DNA from: CAZCVI01 sp964502145 | GTDB lineage: Bacteria > Acidobacteriota > Aminicenantia > UBA2199 | Direction: 5' to 3' | Assembly (NCBI GenBank): GCA_964502145.1 | Contig: CAZCVI010000002.1 | Coordinates: 124,001 to 188,000, forward strand | Length of the DNA stretch: 64,000 nucleotides | Shown here: piece by piece, positions 53,201 through 63,700 of the stretch | Layout of the letters: each line of letters begins with the position of its first letter | How positions within the stretch are numbered: the stretch's first letter is position 1 | Position numbers and translations under genes: made by a program | The notes under the pieces: model-generated | Told to the model about the DNA's origin: nothing | Database searches by the model: none | What the model saw: the letters and a program-made list of their open reading frames with translations, nothing else

Positions 53201-56200
53201 CCAAGATAAAAACGAGCTGAATAAAAAAATCGCTTTCCTTTTCACCGGGCAGGGGTCGCAGTATGTTGGCATGGGCAAAGAGTTATACCATGCCGAACCC
53301 ATATTTAAAGCCGCCTTAACCACCTGCGACCAACTCTTCCAAAAAGTACTGGACCTATCCATCATCGAATTATTGTATGCCCCCCTATCTACCGATGAGA
53401 TCGTCGCCCAAGCCATTCATGCCCAACCCATTATTTTTGCCATCCAATATGCCCTGGTCAAACTCTGGCAATCCTGGGGCATAGAACCCGCCCTGGTTAT
53501 CGGACACAGCATCGGCGAATATGCCGCCGCGTGTACCGCTGGCGTTTTTAGCTTGGAAGATGCCGTCAAACTCGTGGCCATCCGGGGTCGATTAATGCAA
53601 TCCGTCAGCCAATCCGGGCGCATGGCCGGTATTCTAACCTCCGAGGAAAACGCCCGCGCCTTTATCGCCCCCTATCAAAACGACGTGTCCATCGCTGCTG
53701 TTAATGCCCCTGAAAATGTCACCATCTCCGGTAGCCTAGAATCCATAAACAACGTGTTGGCCCATGTTAAACAGGCAAAAATTTTTATCGAACAACTTCC
53801 TATTTCCCATGCCTTTCATTCCGTGCTCATGGAACCCTATGTAGAGTCATTCAGTCGCGAAATCGCTGGAATTGTGTTCTCCCCCCCACAATTACCTTTC
53901 ATTTCAACCGTTACCGGTTTACCCGCCCACCAAGAAATAACCCAGCCCCAGTATTGGGCGCAGCATTTTTGCCGTACCGTGCGCTATTATGACAGTATCA
54001 CCTTGGCTCACACCCAGGGCGTCCAAATTTTTCTCGAAATCGGCGGCACTGCCACCCTAACAGGGCTCGCCGCCCAGTGTTTGCCCGCCACAAATGCCCT
54101 TTTTATTCCTTCCTTGCGAAAAGGAAAGTCTGCCTGCCAACAACTATTAACCAGTCTCTCCCAATTGTATACCCACGGCATAAATATCCAGTGGCAAAAA
54201 TTTTATCACCCCTTTCAGTATAAAAAAGTAATCCTTCCCAACACCCCTTTTTTGCGTGAAAGGTTCTGGATGGATAACCTTCTTCCAGTCTTACCCACCC
54301 AGAAAAATGAATTAGTACAACCTATACCAGAGGAAATCGTGATCGAGGACACTAATAATATGGAAAATACAGCACACATTCTTATTGAAATAAAAGAGAT
54401 GGTTCATACTATTTCCGGTTTGCGCCCCGAAGCGCTTGATGATGATTCCGAATTGTTTGCCATGGGACTCGATTCATTGATGATGACCGAGTTACGGCGC
54501 AAAATAACCGGCCAGTATGGCATAGATATTTCTCTGAATGAATTTTTCATGGAATTAACCACCCTGCACAAAATAGCCCGACATCTCCAGCATAAGTTCC
54601 ACCCCCTGGCAAAGAAAACGGCAGTCACCCCCCAGTTTATAGATACAATGACTATTCCAGCCCCGCAGGCAGGTGAAACCATGCCTGTTTCCACCATGGA
54701 ACGTATCCTGACGCAACAAATGGAGGCCATGAAAGAGCACTCTTTACGGATCTCCGATTTAGCGTTAAAACAATTGGAAGCCCTAAAGAATCTGCAGGTT
54801 CCCGTTCCTCCAGTTCCCCCCGTGGTCGCTCCTACTGTTGTAGCCGAACCTATCACCAAACCCCTTCACTTTTCCGCTACCGCCGATCTGCGCCAGCGCG
54901 GTTTGACCCTGCGGCAGCAGGAGCACTTGGATAGACTTATACAGCGTTATACCGCGCGCACCCATTCCTCCAAAGAACAGACCCGCCACGACCGCGACGT
55001 CCTCGCCGATAGTAAAGGGACAGTCGGGTTTAATCTTGCCACCAAGGAAATGTTGTACCCCCTCATTGGCAAGTCTGCCAAAGGCTCCCGTATCTGGGAT
55101 ATTGATGGTAATGAATACGTCGACATCACCATGGGCTTTGGCGTCTATCTGTTTGGTCATCATCCCGAATTTCTCAAGAAAGCCTTCCGTGAACATCACG
55201 AAGATGCACCCGAATTAGGCCCCCGTTCCCCCTGGGTGGGCAAGGCCGCTGCTTTAATTGCGCAATTCACCCGTTTGGAACGTGTCGCTTTTGCCAATAC
55301 CGGCACTGAAGCTGTCATGACCGCTATTCGTCTCGCCCGTGCCGCGACCGGACGCACCAAAATCGCCATGTTTTCCCGTTCTTACCACGGCCATTCCGAT
55401 GGCACCCTGGCTGTCTCCACCATACGTAACGGTCAACTTTTTTCCGAACCCGTTTCACCCGGAATTCCCCATAGTGTTGTCCAGGAAACGATTGTTTTGG
55501 ATTACCTCGAACCCCACGCCCTGGAGATTATCCGCCAACAGGGGCCCCAACTGGCTGCCGTGCTGGTTGAACCCGTGCAAAGCCGGTATCCCGATGTCAA
55601 CCCCGCCCCATTTCTCCACGAATTAAGACGTATCACCCGGGAAACAGGTTGCCTGTTGATATTTGATGAAATGATTACCGGGTTCCGTATTCATCCTGGT
55701 GGCGCCCAGGCGTATTTTAATGTTGAGGCCGATATCTGTGTCTATGGAAAAATTATCGGTGGCGGTTTACCTATCGGTGTCATTGCCGGGAAAGCCCACT
55801 ATATGGATCACATCGACGGCGGTACCTGGGACTATGGCGATACCTCGTACCCTGCCGTGGAAAGAACCTTTTTCGGCGGCACATTCTGCCAGTACCACCA
55901 GGCCATGTTGGCCGCTACTACGGTTTTAGAATACCTCCAAGACCAGGGCCCCCAATTGCAACACCAATTGAATCTCAAAACAAAACAATTGGCCGATACA
56001 CTCAATACTTATTTTGAAGAAAACAATATCACCATCCGTGTGCTTTATTTTGGTTCCATTTTCCGTTTCGAAATCCAGGGTGGTCTCGATTTATTTTACT
56101 TTCATATGTTGGAAAAAGGCGTGTACATCTGGGAGTGGCGTAATTGTTTCCTTTCTACCGCCCATACCCAGGAAGACCTGGATCATATTTTTCGCGCCGT

Positions 56201-59200
56201 CAAAGAGACCGTGACCGAACTGGAACAAGGCGGTTTTTCCCTCCATAGCGGGCACTCCGCCACCTCCCAATCACATTCCGGGGACTACTATCCCATGTCC
56301 TCCGTGCAAAAACGATTGTTTGTGTTGAGTCAATCCCAGGAAGGGGACCGCGCCTACCATGTGCCTATTGCCGTGCAAATCGAGGGCCCAGTAAATATTG
56401 AAAAATTCCAGGCCATTTTCAAAGAGTTATTCCTGCGCCACGAGATATTTCGTACTGGCTTGGAAATAAAAGAGGAGCAGTGGGTGCAACATGTTTATCC
56501 AGTCGATGAAGTGGCATTTTCTATCCGTCATGTTAACATTAAAGAAACCGATATCAATACATTATTGGCAGAGCTGTTACGTCCCTTTGATCTATCCAAG
56601 CCCCCATTGTTACGTGCCACCATGGGTGAAATTTCTCCCACTCGCTTCGTATTCATTTTAAATTTCCATCACACCGTGATCGATGGCGCTTCATTTACCC
56701 TCTTTATGCAAGACTTTTTCAATCTTTATAACCACCATCCGCTTCCCCCCGTCAAGATGCAGTATAAAGAATACACCCAGTGGGAACAACAGTACCTAAA
56801 GTCACCCGATTTTAAAGCCCAGGAGGAATATTGGTTGCACCAATTGGGCGGTGAACTCCCCCTGCTGGAATTACCCACCGATTTTCCCAGGCCGCCCATT
56901 TTAGACTTTGAAGGCGATGTCTTCCGCTTTAAAATCCAGATTGATAAAGTCGACAGGGTGAAAGCACTGGCCAAAAAAACGGGTTCCAGTTTGAACATGC
57001 TGCTACTGGCTATATATAATGTACTCCTCTTTAAATTGACCCAGCAAGAAGACATGCTCGTGGGCATCCCCGCCAGTGTCATCTGGAATGAGCAATTCGA
57101 GCGCACCGTCGGCATGTGTACCAATACCCTCGTCATCCGCAATTGTCCCGCCGGGAATAAACCCTTCACCCGCTTTTTAAAAGAAGTGAAAACCAATTGT
57201 TTACAAGCCTACTCCCACCAGGAATACCCCTATGAAGAATTGGTCAGTAAATTCCCAGGCAAACGAGATATTAGTCACAACCCGTTTGTGGATGTGATGT
57301 TTGTCTATGAAAACGGTAACAGTCGCTTATATGATCTGGCTGATCTGACCGTTACCCCCCGTGATATCAACGTGGGCGCCTCTCCTTTTGATTTGACTTT
57401 CGCCGTTATCGAAGAACAGGGGTATTTTAATGTAGGCATAACCTACAGGGTCAAGTTGTTTTCCCCTGACACTATAAAAAGATGGGGAACCTTATTTGAA
57501 CTGGTAATCGATGAAATCTTAAAAACCCCCGATATCTTGCTTGCCGATGTTGATATCTTGTCAGGGACCGAAAAGAAACAATTACTAGAAGCATTTAACC
57601 AAACCACCGTGGCTTATCCCCGGGATAAAACCATCCAGCAATTATTTGTCGAACAAGCAGAACGAACCCCGGATCGTATTGCCCTCATTGAGGAATTGGC
57701 ACAATGCCAATTATCCTACAGGGAGTTACATGAAAAATCCGACCGCTTGGCTTTTCTACTCCAAGAAAAAGGCGTGCAACCCGATACCATTGTTGCCGTT
57801 ATTGCTGAACGTTCTCTGAAAAGTATGATCGATATACTCGCCATATTAAAAGCGGGAGGGGCCTATTTACCTATTGATCCTGATTATCCCGATCATAGAA
57901 AAAAGTACATGTTGGCAGACAGTGGTGCCCAGTTAATGTTGACCGATGATGCCACCCTCAAATCCAGCCCACGACCCTCCCCAACACAATCCCATCATCT
58001 CGCCTATATCATGTACACTTCCGGCTCCACCGGATTACCCAAAGGCGTCATGATAGATCATAAAAGCGTGGTTCGCTTAGTGATGAATACCAATTATATT
58101 CTCCTTTCAGAACATACCCGGATTTTACAAACCGGTGCCCCGGTATTTGATGCCACTACCTTTGAGATATGGGGCTCTCTTCTTCATGGCGGAAGTCTGT
58201 ACCTTGTTTCCAATAACATTCTATTGGATGCCCTCCAGCTTGAACAGATAGTACAGAAAAACCATATCAACACGATATTTTTAAATACCACTTTTTTTAA
58301 TCAATTGGTGCAGCAGGACTGCCAGATATTTTCCCCCCTGGAATGGCTCCTAGTAGGTGGGGATACCTTATCACCCACCAATATCAATCATGTCAGAGAG
58401 AAAAACAAGAAATTAAACCTCCTCAATGTGTACGGCCCCACCGAGAACACCACGTTTTCCACCTTCTATTTTATCAACCACCCGTTTAAAAATAAAATAC
58501 CCATAGGCAAACCCATTAACAACACCACCGCCTACATACTCGATAAAACAAATCATTTCACCCCCATCAGCGCTGTAGGCGAACTCTGTGTCGGCGGAGA
58601 AGGGGTAGCCCGTGGTTATTTAAACCGCCCCGAATTAACCCACCACAAATTTCACTCGCTGTCTACATCATCCCCATCCTCCATGGATACTGTTGATAGA
58701 ATATATCATACCGGTGACTTGGCCCGCTGGTTACCCGATGGCAATATTGAATTCCTCGGTAGGTTGGATCACCAAGTAAAAATCCGTGGCTTCCGCATTG
58801 AATTCGGAGAAATCGAAGTCCGCTTATTAGCTCAAAAAGATGTCCGCGAAGCCGTTGTGTTACTCCGGGAATTAAAAGGCGAAAAATACCTCTGCGCCTA
58901 TCTCGTTGTCAATTGTCCCCCTGAACTTTTCCCCGGATTTATCAAGCAGCTCAAAAATGACCTCTCTAACCTGTTACCCGCGTATATGATCCCCTCCTAT
59001 TTTATTCACATGGCAGAAATGCCCCTATTACCCAACGGAAAATTGAATAGGAACATCCTACCTATACCCGAGTCCATGTCCCATCTAGAATATGTAGCAC
59101 CTGGCACCGCGATTGAGAAAAAACTGGTAGAAATATGGGCCGCTGTTTTGGTTATAGACAAAGAAAAATTAGGCGTGGATGATAATTTCTTTGATCTCGG

Positions 59201-60731
59201 CGGCCATTCATTAAAGGCAACCTCTATCATCCATCGCGTGCATAAAGAATTTGATGTCCGGTTAACATCATCCCTGATATTCCAAAATCCTACCATTAGA
59301 ACCCTGGCATGCTATATCAAAGAAGCTGCCCAAGAAGAATTCATCCCCATTGCCGCCGTGGAAAAAAAGGAATTTTATCCATTATCCTCCGCCCAAAAAA
59401 GGTTATTTATTATCCAGCAACGGGATATTCAAAGCTTCGCTTACAATATACCCTCTATTGTCGGCTTGGAAGGCAAACCAGACCTCGTCAAAATAGAAAC
59501 CATTTTCCAACAGTTGATCCAACGCCATGGCAGCTTAAGAACCTGCTTCCACATTTTTGCTGGCCAACCCGTGCAACGTATTCACGATCATGTCCCATTT
59601 AAAATTGATTATTTTGAGGTGAACGATTCCACCCCATCCACCCAAAACATGACCCGTTCCTATGTTCGCCCTTTTGATCTATCTGTGGCCCCGTTGTTGA
59701 GAGTCGGCGTGATAAAAATAGCCGCCCAAGAACATATCTTAATCGTGGATATGCATCATATCATTTCCGATGGCTTATCCATGGAGATATTTTTGAATGA
59801 GTTCATGGGATTGTATCGCGGTCAGACATTACCTCCGCTCCAACTCCAATACACCGACTTCTCCGCATGGCAAAACAGCCTCATCACCTCCGGCGAAATG
59901 AAAAAACAGGAACAGTATTGGTTGGCTGAATTCAAGGGCCCATTACCCGCCCTAAAATTACCCGTCGACCATACCTGCACCACCAGGGAAAAAGGTAAAG
60001 GCAAGGGCTGGCGGTGTGAGATTTCCCAGGAGCACACCGCAGCCTTACGAGTCCTGGTGAAAGAGGAGGGTAGTACACTATTTATCCTTATCCTCACCCT
60101 CTTCAATGTATTTCTAGCGAAAATCTGCGGGCACCCCGATATTATCATCGGCACTGTTGTGGCAGGTCGCAAACACCAAAGCTTGGAAACCGTGATCGGC
60201 ATGTTTGTCAATACCCTGGCCATACGAAATTACCCCGCCCCGGATAAAACCTTCATTGAATTCTTCAGAGAAGTGAAAAAAAGAACTCTGGATGCATTCG
60301 ACAACCAGGACTATCCATTTGAAAACCTCGTGGAAAACGTCATGAAAGAAAGCCATTCCCATGGAAATCCCTTGTTTAACGTGCTCTTTTCATTCGCACC
60401 TTACACATTAAAAAATGATTTAATTGGGGAAACAGGTTCAGAACCCATCGATTTAAAAATTAAAACAACAGAGACCGATTTTTCCCAGATGATATCCGAT
60501 TTGCTTTTCACCGGCAGAGAGGAACACCATACTATATTATTAATTATGCAATATGACACCCAGTTCTTCACCGAAAAAACCATTGAGAAATTTGAAAGAC
60601 ATTTCAAAGAAATAATATCCACTACCTTGGCTAATCCCTTCATAAAAATACAGGATATCATGCTCACCCATGAACTGGGAACCGCTGCCGCCGATGTCTA
60701 CGATCAGGAAGAAATTACTTTTGAATTTTAG
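50295..60731 (+). CDS. Hybrid PKS-NRPS with aminotransferase (beta-amino acid forming)
   Basis: I chose ATG 50295 because AAGGA lies 9 nt upstream; ATG 50274, two bases after the previous stop, is an alternative. Order by position: AT (50325-51240, GHSGGE), ACP (51350-51590, MGFDSM), KS (51635-52925; TACSSA, ETHGAGT, NIGHLEAAAG), AT (53225-54260; GHSIGEY and SHAFHS, malonyl-type), ACP (54355-54600, GLDSL), class III aminotransferase (54890-56225), C (56280-57560, HHTVIDG), A (57610-59070), PCP (59080-59320), C (59360-60680, HHIISDG), acidic tail. There are no KR, DH or ER domains, so the keto group from the KS step is a likely target of the aminotransferase, as in mycosubtilin/iturin synthases. 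The adenylation code reads DAFFLGVTFK, suggesting a branched aliphatic residue (Ile/Val). Confidence 0.94.
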   Translation: MRKQTNAPSKLAFVFPGIGSLWKQMGLRLLQEDVFRTTIQECDEAFRLNPSVAWSIVEEINAPVALSRIEDICIGYPCGLAIEIALTALLKSRGILPHAVIGHSGGEIPAAYAAGILNLPDAFRAIWGHYMEMSKRNNAVNMAYIGLPVTKVAQTIQLHHAQSRIFIAAVNSPKSTIISGHTDAIKPLLESLAKEKVFCRILDTLGAFHSPIMEENRTEIYTRLKDIQAKEATIPFYSSLLGKLGHDNLALPLYCTNLMIQPVLFADGIQALIKDGYTTFLEISPHPVLSRNIQEILEACNLENAQVLPTLKRDEDDKRMFAECLDHLATAHPASHTFFSSPPPTIDPAQKKAFIVTTITQSIQDLLKCPPVSPVDVYLGFFDMGFDSMKALQFKDILSQRLGLSLPVTLIFDYPDIHSLSHYLLSRFTLSTPATEDNNPLLETSTEPIAIVGMACRFPGGANTLDTFWDLLKNGRDTVSDIPEERWNGQMYYSPEITPGKTNTHRGNFISGIDITTFDANFFKISPKEARALDPQHRLLLEVTVEALENAAIPLLSIRDKQVGVFIGICSDDYKLAHLHAADLTHMDAYAASGSMLGPAAGRISYFLGLRGPSLSVDTACSSALTALHYAVLSLRHRECETVITGGVNCLLSPNMFVYLSQLNTLSQDGTCKTFDEKADGFGRGEGCGVLVLKRLSDARRDNDNIWAIIQGSAVNHDGASAGFTAPNGVAQQEVIQKALLDARVSPASVDYIETHGAGTPLGDPIEIQAIAEVYGKNRAQDVPLLVGAVKTNIGHLEAAAGVAGMIKTILSLHHHIIPPHLHVSHPNPQINWEQIPVKINTGLTPWFPREQPRRAAISGFGFSGTNAHVIIQEPPLWADETNTTSDPYPVHMLNLSAKTPRALNELARLYTDYLSNPSLPDLGDICYTAATGRSHFSFRYSAVGKDVSEIKHKLEYFLANQTNHSTVTQDKNELNKKIAFLFTGQGSQYVGMGKELYHAEPIFKAALTTCDQLFQKVLDLSIIELLYAPLSTDEIVAQAIHAQPIIFAIQYALVKLWQSWGIEPALVIGHSIGEYAAACTAGVFSLEDAVKLVAIRGRLMQSVSQSGRMAGILTSEENARAFIAPYQNDVSIAAVNAPENVTISGSLESINNVLAHVKQAKIFIEQLPISHAFHSVLMEPYVESFSREIAGIVFSPPQLPFISTVTGLPAHQEITQPQYWAQHFCRTVRYYDSITLAHTQGVQIFLEIGGTATLTGLAAQCLPATNALFIPSLRKGKSACQQLLTSLSQLYTHGINIQWQKFYHPFQYKKVILPNTPFLRERFWMDNLLPVLPTQKNELVQPIPEEIVIEDTNNMENTAHILIEIKEMVHTISGLRPEALDDDSELFAMGLDSLMMTELRRKITGQYGIDISLNEFFMELTTLHKIARHLQHKFHPLAKKTAVTPQFIDTMTIPAPQAGETMPVSTMERILTQQMEAMKEHSLRISDLALKQLEALKNLQVPVPPVPPVVAPTVVAEPITKPLHFSATADLRQRGLTLRQQEHLDRLIQRYTARTHSSKEQTRHDRDVLADSKGTVGFNLATKEMLYPLIGKSAKGSRIWDIDGNEYVDITMGFGVYLFGHHPEFLKKAFREHHEDAPELGPRSPWVGKAAALIAQFTRLERVAFANTGTEAVMTAIRLARAATGRTKIAMFSRSYHGHSDGTLAVSTIRNGQLFSEPVSPGIPHSVVQETIVLDYLEPHALEIIRQQGPQLAAVLVEPVQSRYPDVNPAPFLHELRRITRETGCLLIFDEMITGFRIHPGGAQAYFNVEADICVYGKIIGGGLPIGVIAGKAHYMDHIDGGTWDYGDTSYPAVERTFFGGTFCQYHQAMLAATTVLEYLQDQGPQLQHQLNLKTKQLADTLNTYFEENNITIRVLYFGSIFRFEIQGGLDLFYFHMLEKGVYIWEWRNCFLSTAHTQEDLDHIFRAVKETVTELEQGGFSLHSGHSATSQSHSGDYYPMSSVQKRLFVLSQSQEGDRAYHVPIAVQIEGPVNIEKFQAIFKELFLRHEIFRTGLEIKEEQWVQHVYPVDEVAFSIRHVNIKETDINTLLAELLRPFDLSKPPLLRATMGEISPTRFVFILNFHHTVIDGASFTLFMQDFFNLYNHHPLPPVKMQYKEYTQWEQQYLKSPDFKAQEEYWLHQLGGELPLLELPTDFPRPPILDFEGDVFRFKIQIDKVDRVKALAKKTGSSLNMLLLAIYNVLLFKLTQQEDMLVGIPASVIWNEQFERTVGMCTNTLVIRNCPAGNKPFTRFLKEVKTNCLQAYSHQEYPYEELVSKFPGKRDISHNPFVDVMFVYENGNSRLYDLADLTVTPRDINVGASPFDLTFAVIEEQGYFNVGITYRVKLFSPDTIKRWGTLFELVIDEILKTPDILLADVDILSGTEKKQLLEAFNQTTVAYPRDKTIQQLFVEQAERTPDRIALIEELAQCQLSYRELHEKSDRLAFLLQEKGVQPDTIVAVIAERSLKSMIDILAILKAGGAYLPIDPDYPDHRKKYMLADSGAQLMLTDDATLKSSPRPSPTQSHHLAYIMYTSGSTGLPKGVMIDHKSVVRLVMNTNYILLSEHTRILQTGAPVFDATTFEIWGSLLHGGSLYLVSNNILLDALQLEQIVQKNHINTIFLNTTFFNQLVQQDCQIFSPLEWLLVGGDTLSPTNINHVREKNKKLNLLNVYGPTENTTFSTFYFINHPFKNKIPIGKPINNTTAYILDKTNHFTPISAVGELCVGGEGVARGYLNRPELTHHKFHSLSTSSPSSMDTVDRIYHTGDLARWLPDGNIEFLGRLDHQVKIRGFRIEFGEIEVRLLAQKDVREAVVLLRELKGEKYLCAYLVVNCPPELFPGFIKQLKNDLSNLLPAYMIPSYFIHMAEMPLLPNGKLNRNILPIPESMSHLEYVAPGTAIEKKLVEIWAAVLVIDKEKLGVDDNFFDLGGHSLKATSIIHRVHKEFDVRLTSSLIFQNPTIRTLACYIKEAAQEEFIPIAAVEKKEFYPLSSAQKRLFIIQQRDIQSFAYNIPSIVGLEGKPDLVKIETIFQQLIQRHGSLRTCFHIFAGQPVQRIHDHVPFKIDYFEVNDSTPSTQNMTRSYVRPFDLSVAPLLRVGVIKIAAQEHILIVDMHHIISDGLSMEIFLNEFMGLYRGQTLPPLQLQYTDFSAWQNSLITSGEMKKQEQYWLAEFKGPLPALKLPVDHTCTTREKGKGKGWRCEISQEHTAALRVLVKEEGSTLFILILTLFNVFLAKICGHPDIIIGTVVAGRKHQSLETVIGMFVNTLAIRNYPAPDKTFIEFFREVKKRTLDAFDNQDYPFENLVENVMKESHSHGNPLFNVLFSFAPYTLKNDLIGETGSEPIDLKIKTTETDFSQMISDLLFTGREEHHTILLIMQYDTQFFTEKTIEKFERHFKEIISTTLANPFIKIQDIMLTHELGTAAADVYDQEEITFEF
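54890..56225 (+). other. Embedded PLP-dependent aminotransferase domain
   Basis: The domain has the glutamate-1-semialdehyde-aminotransferase-like layout: IWDIDGNEYVDITMGFG, FANTGTEAVMTAIRLARAATGR, SRSYHGHSDG, LLIFDEMITGFR, ICVYGKIIGGGLPIG with the PLP lysine, and ERTFFGGTFCQYH. It lies after an ACP and before a C domain, the position of the AMT domain in mycosubtilin/iturin synthases. Confidence 0.9.
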
Positions 60732-60742
60732 GAGAATCCATC

Positions 60743-63700
60743 ATGATAGATAAAAGCTCTTCATATAAATACACCGTTGCCGCCGAACAAAATGTCCAAG
60801 AGCGCGAATACTGGTCCAAACAATTGTCTGGCGAGTTGTTAAAAAGTGCCTTCCCCCAAGATTTTCCAACACATACTTCCCGTCATATGGAAGTCGAAAA
60901 GCGAACACTTTCCCCTCTGGCCATTGAGCAGCTTTTAAAATTAAGCAAAGGCAATGATGTCAAATTACATATCATTCTCACCGCCACCCTGTTTGTTTTA
61001 TTGCATAAATATTCCGGGAATGATGACATGACTATTGGTTCACCCATATTAAAACAGGAAGTCCAACTCGATTTTATCAATACGATCCTGGTATTCAGAA
61101 ACCAGATCAAAGATCACACCAGTTTTAAACAACTCTTGCTGGAAGTAAGAGACACCATTATCGGCGCCAATAAAAATCAAAATTATCCTATCGAACTATT
61201 CATCAAACAATTGGATATTACTGTGCCCGAAGATGAATTCCCCTTATTTGATGTTGCTATCTGGTTGGAAAATCTCTATGATAAAAATTTCATCCAAACG
61301 ATTCCCTACAATATCGGCTTCTCTTTTTTACGGACCGGGGAATCCATCCAAGGTGACGTATTGTATAATAGTTCATTATATCATCGCACCACTATCCAGC
61401 AAATTTTCCATCATTTTTCCCACTTGTTGGAAGTTCTTCTGCCCAATATGGACCTCGAATTATCCGCCGTGGATATATTAACCCCCGAGGAGCGGAAACG
61501 CTTATTGTTCGATTATAATCAAACCCAATCGACCTATCCAGAAGAGAAAACCCTGCACCAGTTATTCGCCGATATTCAAGCCTGTGTACCCGATACAACC
61601 GCCATCTTGGGCGAGACCATTTTTTTACCCCAGCCTACCAATCGTATGTCCATGACCTTCCACCAATTAAGCCAGCAATCCTTTCAGTTGGCCAAACAAT
61701 TAAGATCAAGAGGTTGTCACCCTGGGACCATTGTCGCCCTTATTTTTGAACCTTCCATAGAAATGATGGTCGGGTTGTTGGGCATACTTTATGCTGGCGC
61801 CATCTATCTGCCTATTGAACCCAACTATCCAGAATCCCGTATTGATTTTATACTTAAAGACAGTGATGCTGATATACTTCTCACCACCCCAATAATTAAA
61901 GAGAACACGCCCCTGGTTTTCGATAAAGAGATACTCTTTATTGATTCTTTCGTTGCTTCTGAAGATACCTCACAACCCTCTTTTTTCCCGGATGTTGATC
62001 CCTTGAGCCCCGCGTACATCATTTACACGTCAGGGACCACTGGCAAACCCAAAGGCATTATTACCGAGCACCGTCAGGTCGTCGCGTATATTTATTCCTT
62101 TTGGAATCAATTCCCAGTCTCTGCCGCCGATATTTCCATGCAACTCACCACCTATACCTTCGATTTATTTATCGAGGAAGTATTCCCCACCCTCCTGAGA
62201 GGTGGAAAAATAGTCATCCCTACCAAAGCCGACGTGCTGGATTTTGATCTCTTGTGCCAGTTAATTTTTACTCAGCAGGTTACGATTATTGATTGTACCC
62301 CCCTGTTATTGAATGAGTTTAATAATCGCTGTGTTCCTGGCTCTCCTCATAACCCCCTGGCCTCCGTTCATACCTTTATTAGCGGTGGCGATATATTAAA
62401 AGCAGAGCATGTCCAAAACCTGTTGCAAATCGGCACGGTGTACAATACCTACGGTCCCACCGAAACAACCGTTTGCGCCACCTATTACCGGTATTCCAGC
62501 CAAAATAATGTATCACGCTCCACTATTCCCATCGGTAAACCCATCATGAATTATCAAGTGGTTATCCTGGATAAACACAACCACCCTGTGCCCGTGGGCG
62601 TTGGCGGTGAATGTTGTATCGGTGGTGTTGGTGTAGTACGCGGTTATTTAAACCGCCCCGAATTAACCCATGACAAATTTATCCTTTTTCCCGTGCTATC
62701 CACTCCTGCCACTAGACTCTATAAAACCGGTGACCTGACCCGCTGGCTAGCCGATGGCAATATTGAGTTTTTAGGCCGCTTGGATTTCCAGGTCAAGATA
62801 CGGGGCTTCCGTATTGAACTGGGAGAAATTGAAACCCAATTGCTGACACACCATTTAATCAGCGAAACGTTTGTCATGGTCAGGGAAGAACAAAATGGCG
62901 AAAAGTACCTCTGCGCTTATCTTGTGCCCCATTTTTCGGACCCCTCTCATACTGCCAGTGCTTCTGATTTGAGAGCTTTTTTAGAGACCCGATTACCCGA
63001 TTACATGATCCCCGCGTATTTCGTGTGGTTGGACAAAATGCCCCTGACCGCAACTGGCAAGCTGGATAGAAAAGCCCTGCCCAATCCGGAATTCAAGGGC
63101 GGCGATCATTATATCGCACCCAGGGATGAGATTGAAACAAAAATGGTGGAGATATGGTCGGAAATCTTAGCCAGGGACCCCCTGCATGCCTCGCAATTGC
63201 AAAGTTCCATTGGCATTGATGATAATTTCTTTGAATTGGGTGGTCACTCCTTAAGAGCCACCACCATGATGTCTAAAATACATAAAGCATTAAATGTCAA
63301 AATCGAATTGGTCGAGATATTCAAAACCCCCACCATTCGAGATATCTCCCGGTTTATCCAGGGTTCGAAAAAAGATGTTTTTAAAATTATAGAACCCACC
63401 GAGGAAAAGGAGTATTATCCCTTATCCTCGGCCCAGAAACGGTTATACTTTCTCCAGCAAATGGATTCCACCAGTACCGGTTACAATATCCCGCTGGTTT
63501 TATCCCTTGGACAGGGTATAGATAAAGGTAAACTGGAGTTTACTTTAAAACAATTAATCACCAGACATGAAAGTTTAAGAACATCCTTTGAGCGCGTGAA
63601 TGAAGAAATAGTTCAAATCATACATCCCGCCCAGAGTCTTCAGTTCACGCTGGATTATTATGAAGTCCATACCACCCCATTAACCGAGATTATTAACGGT

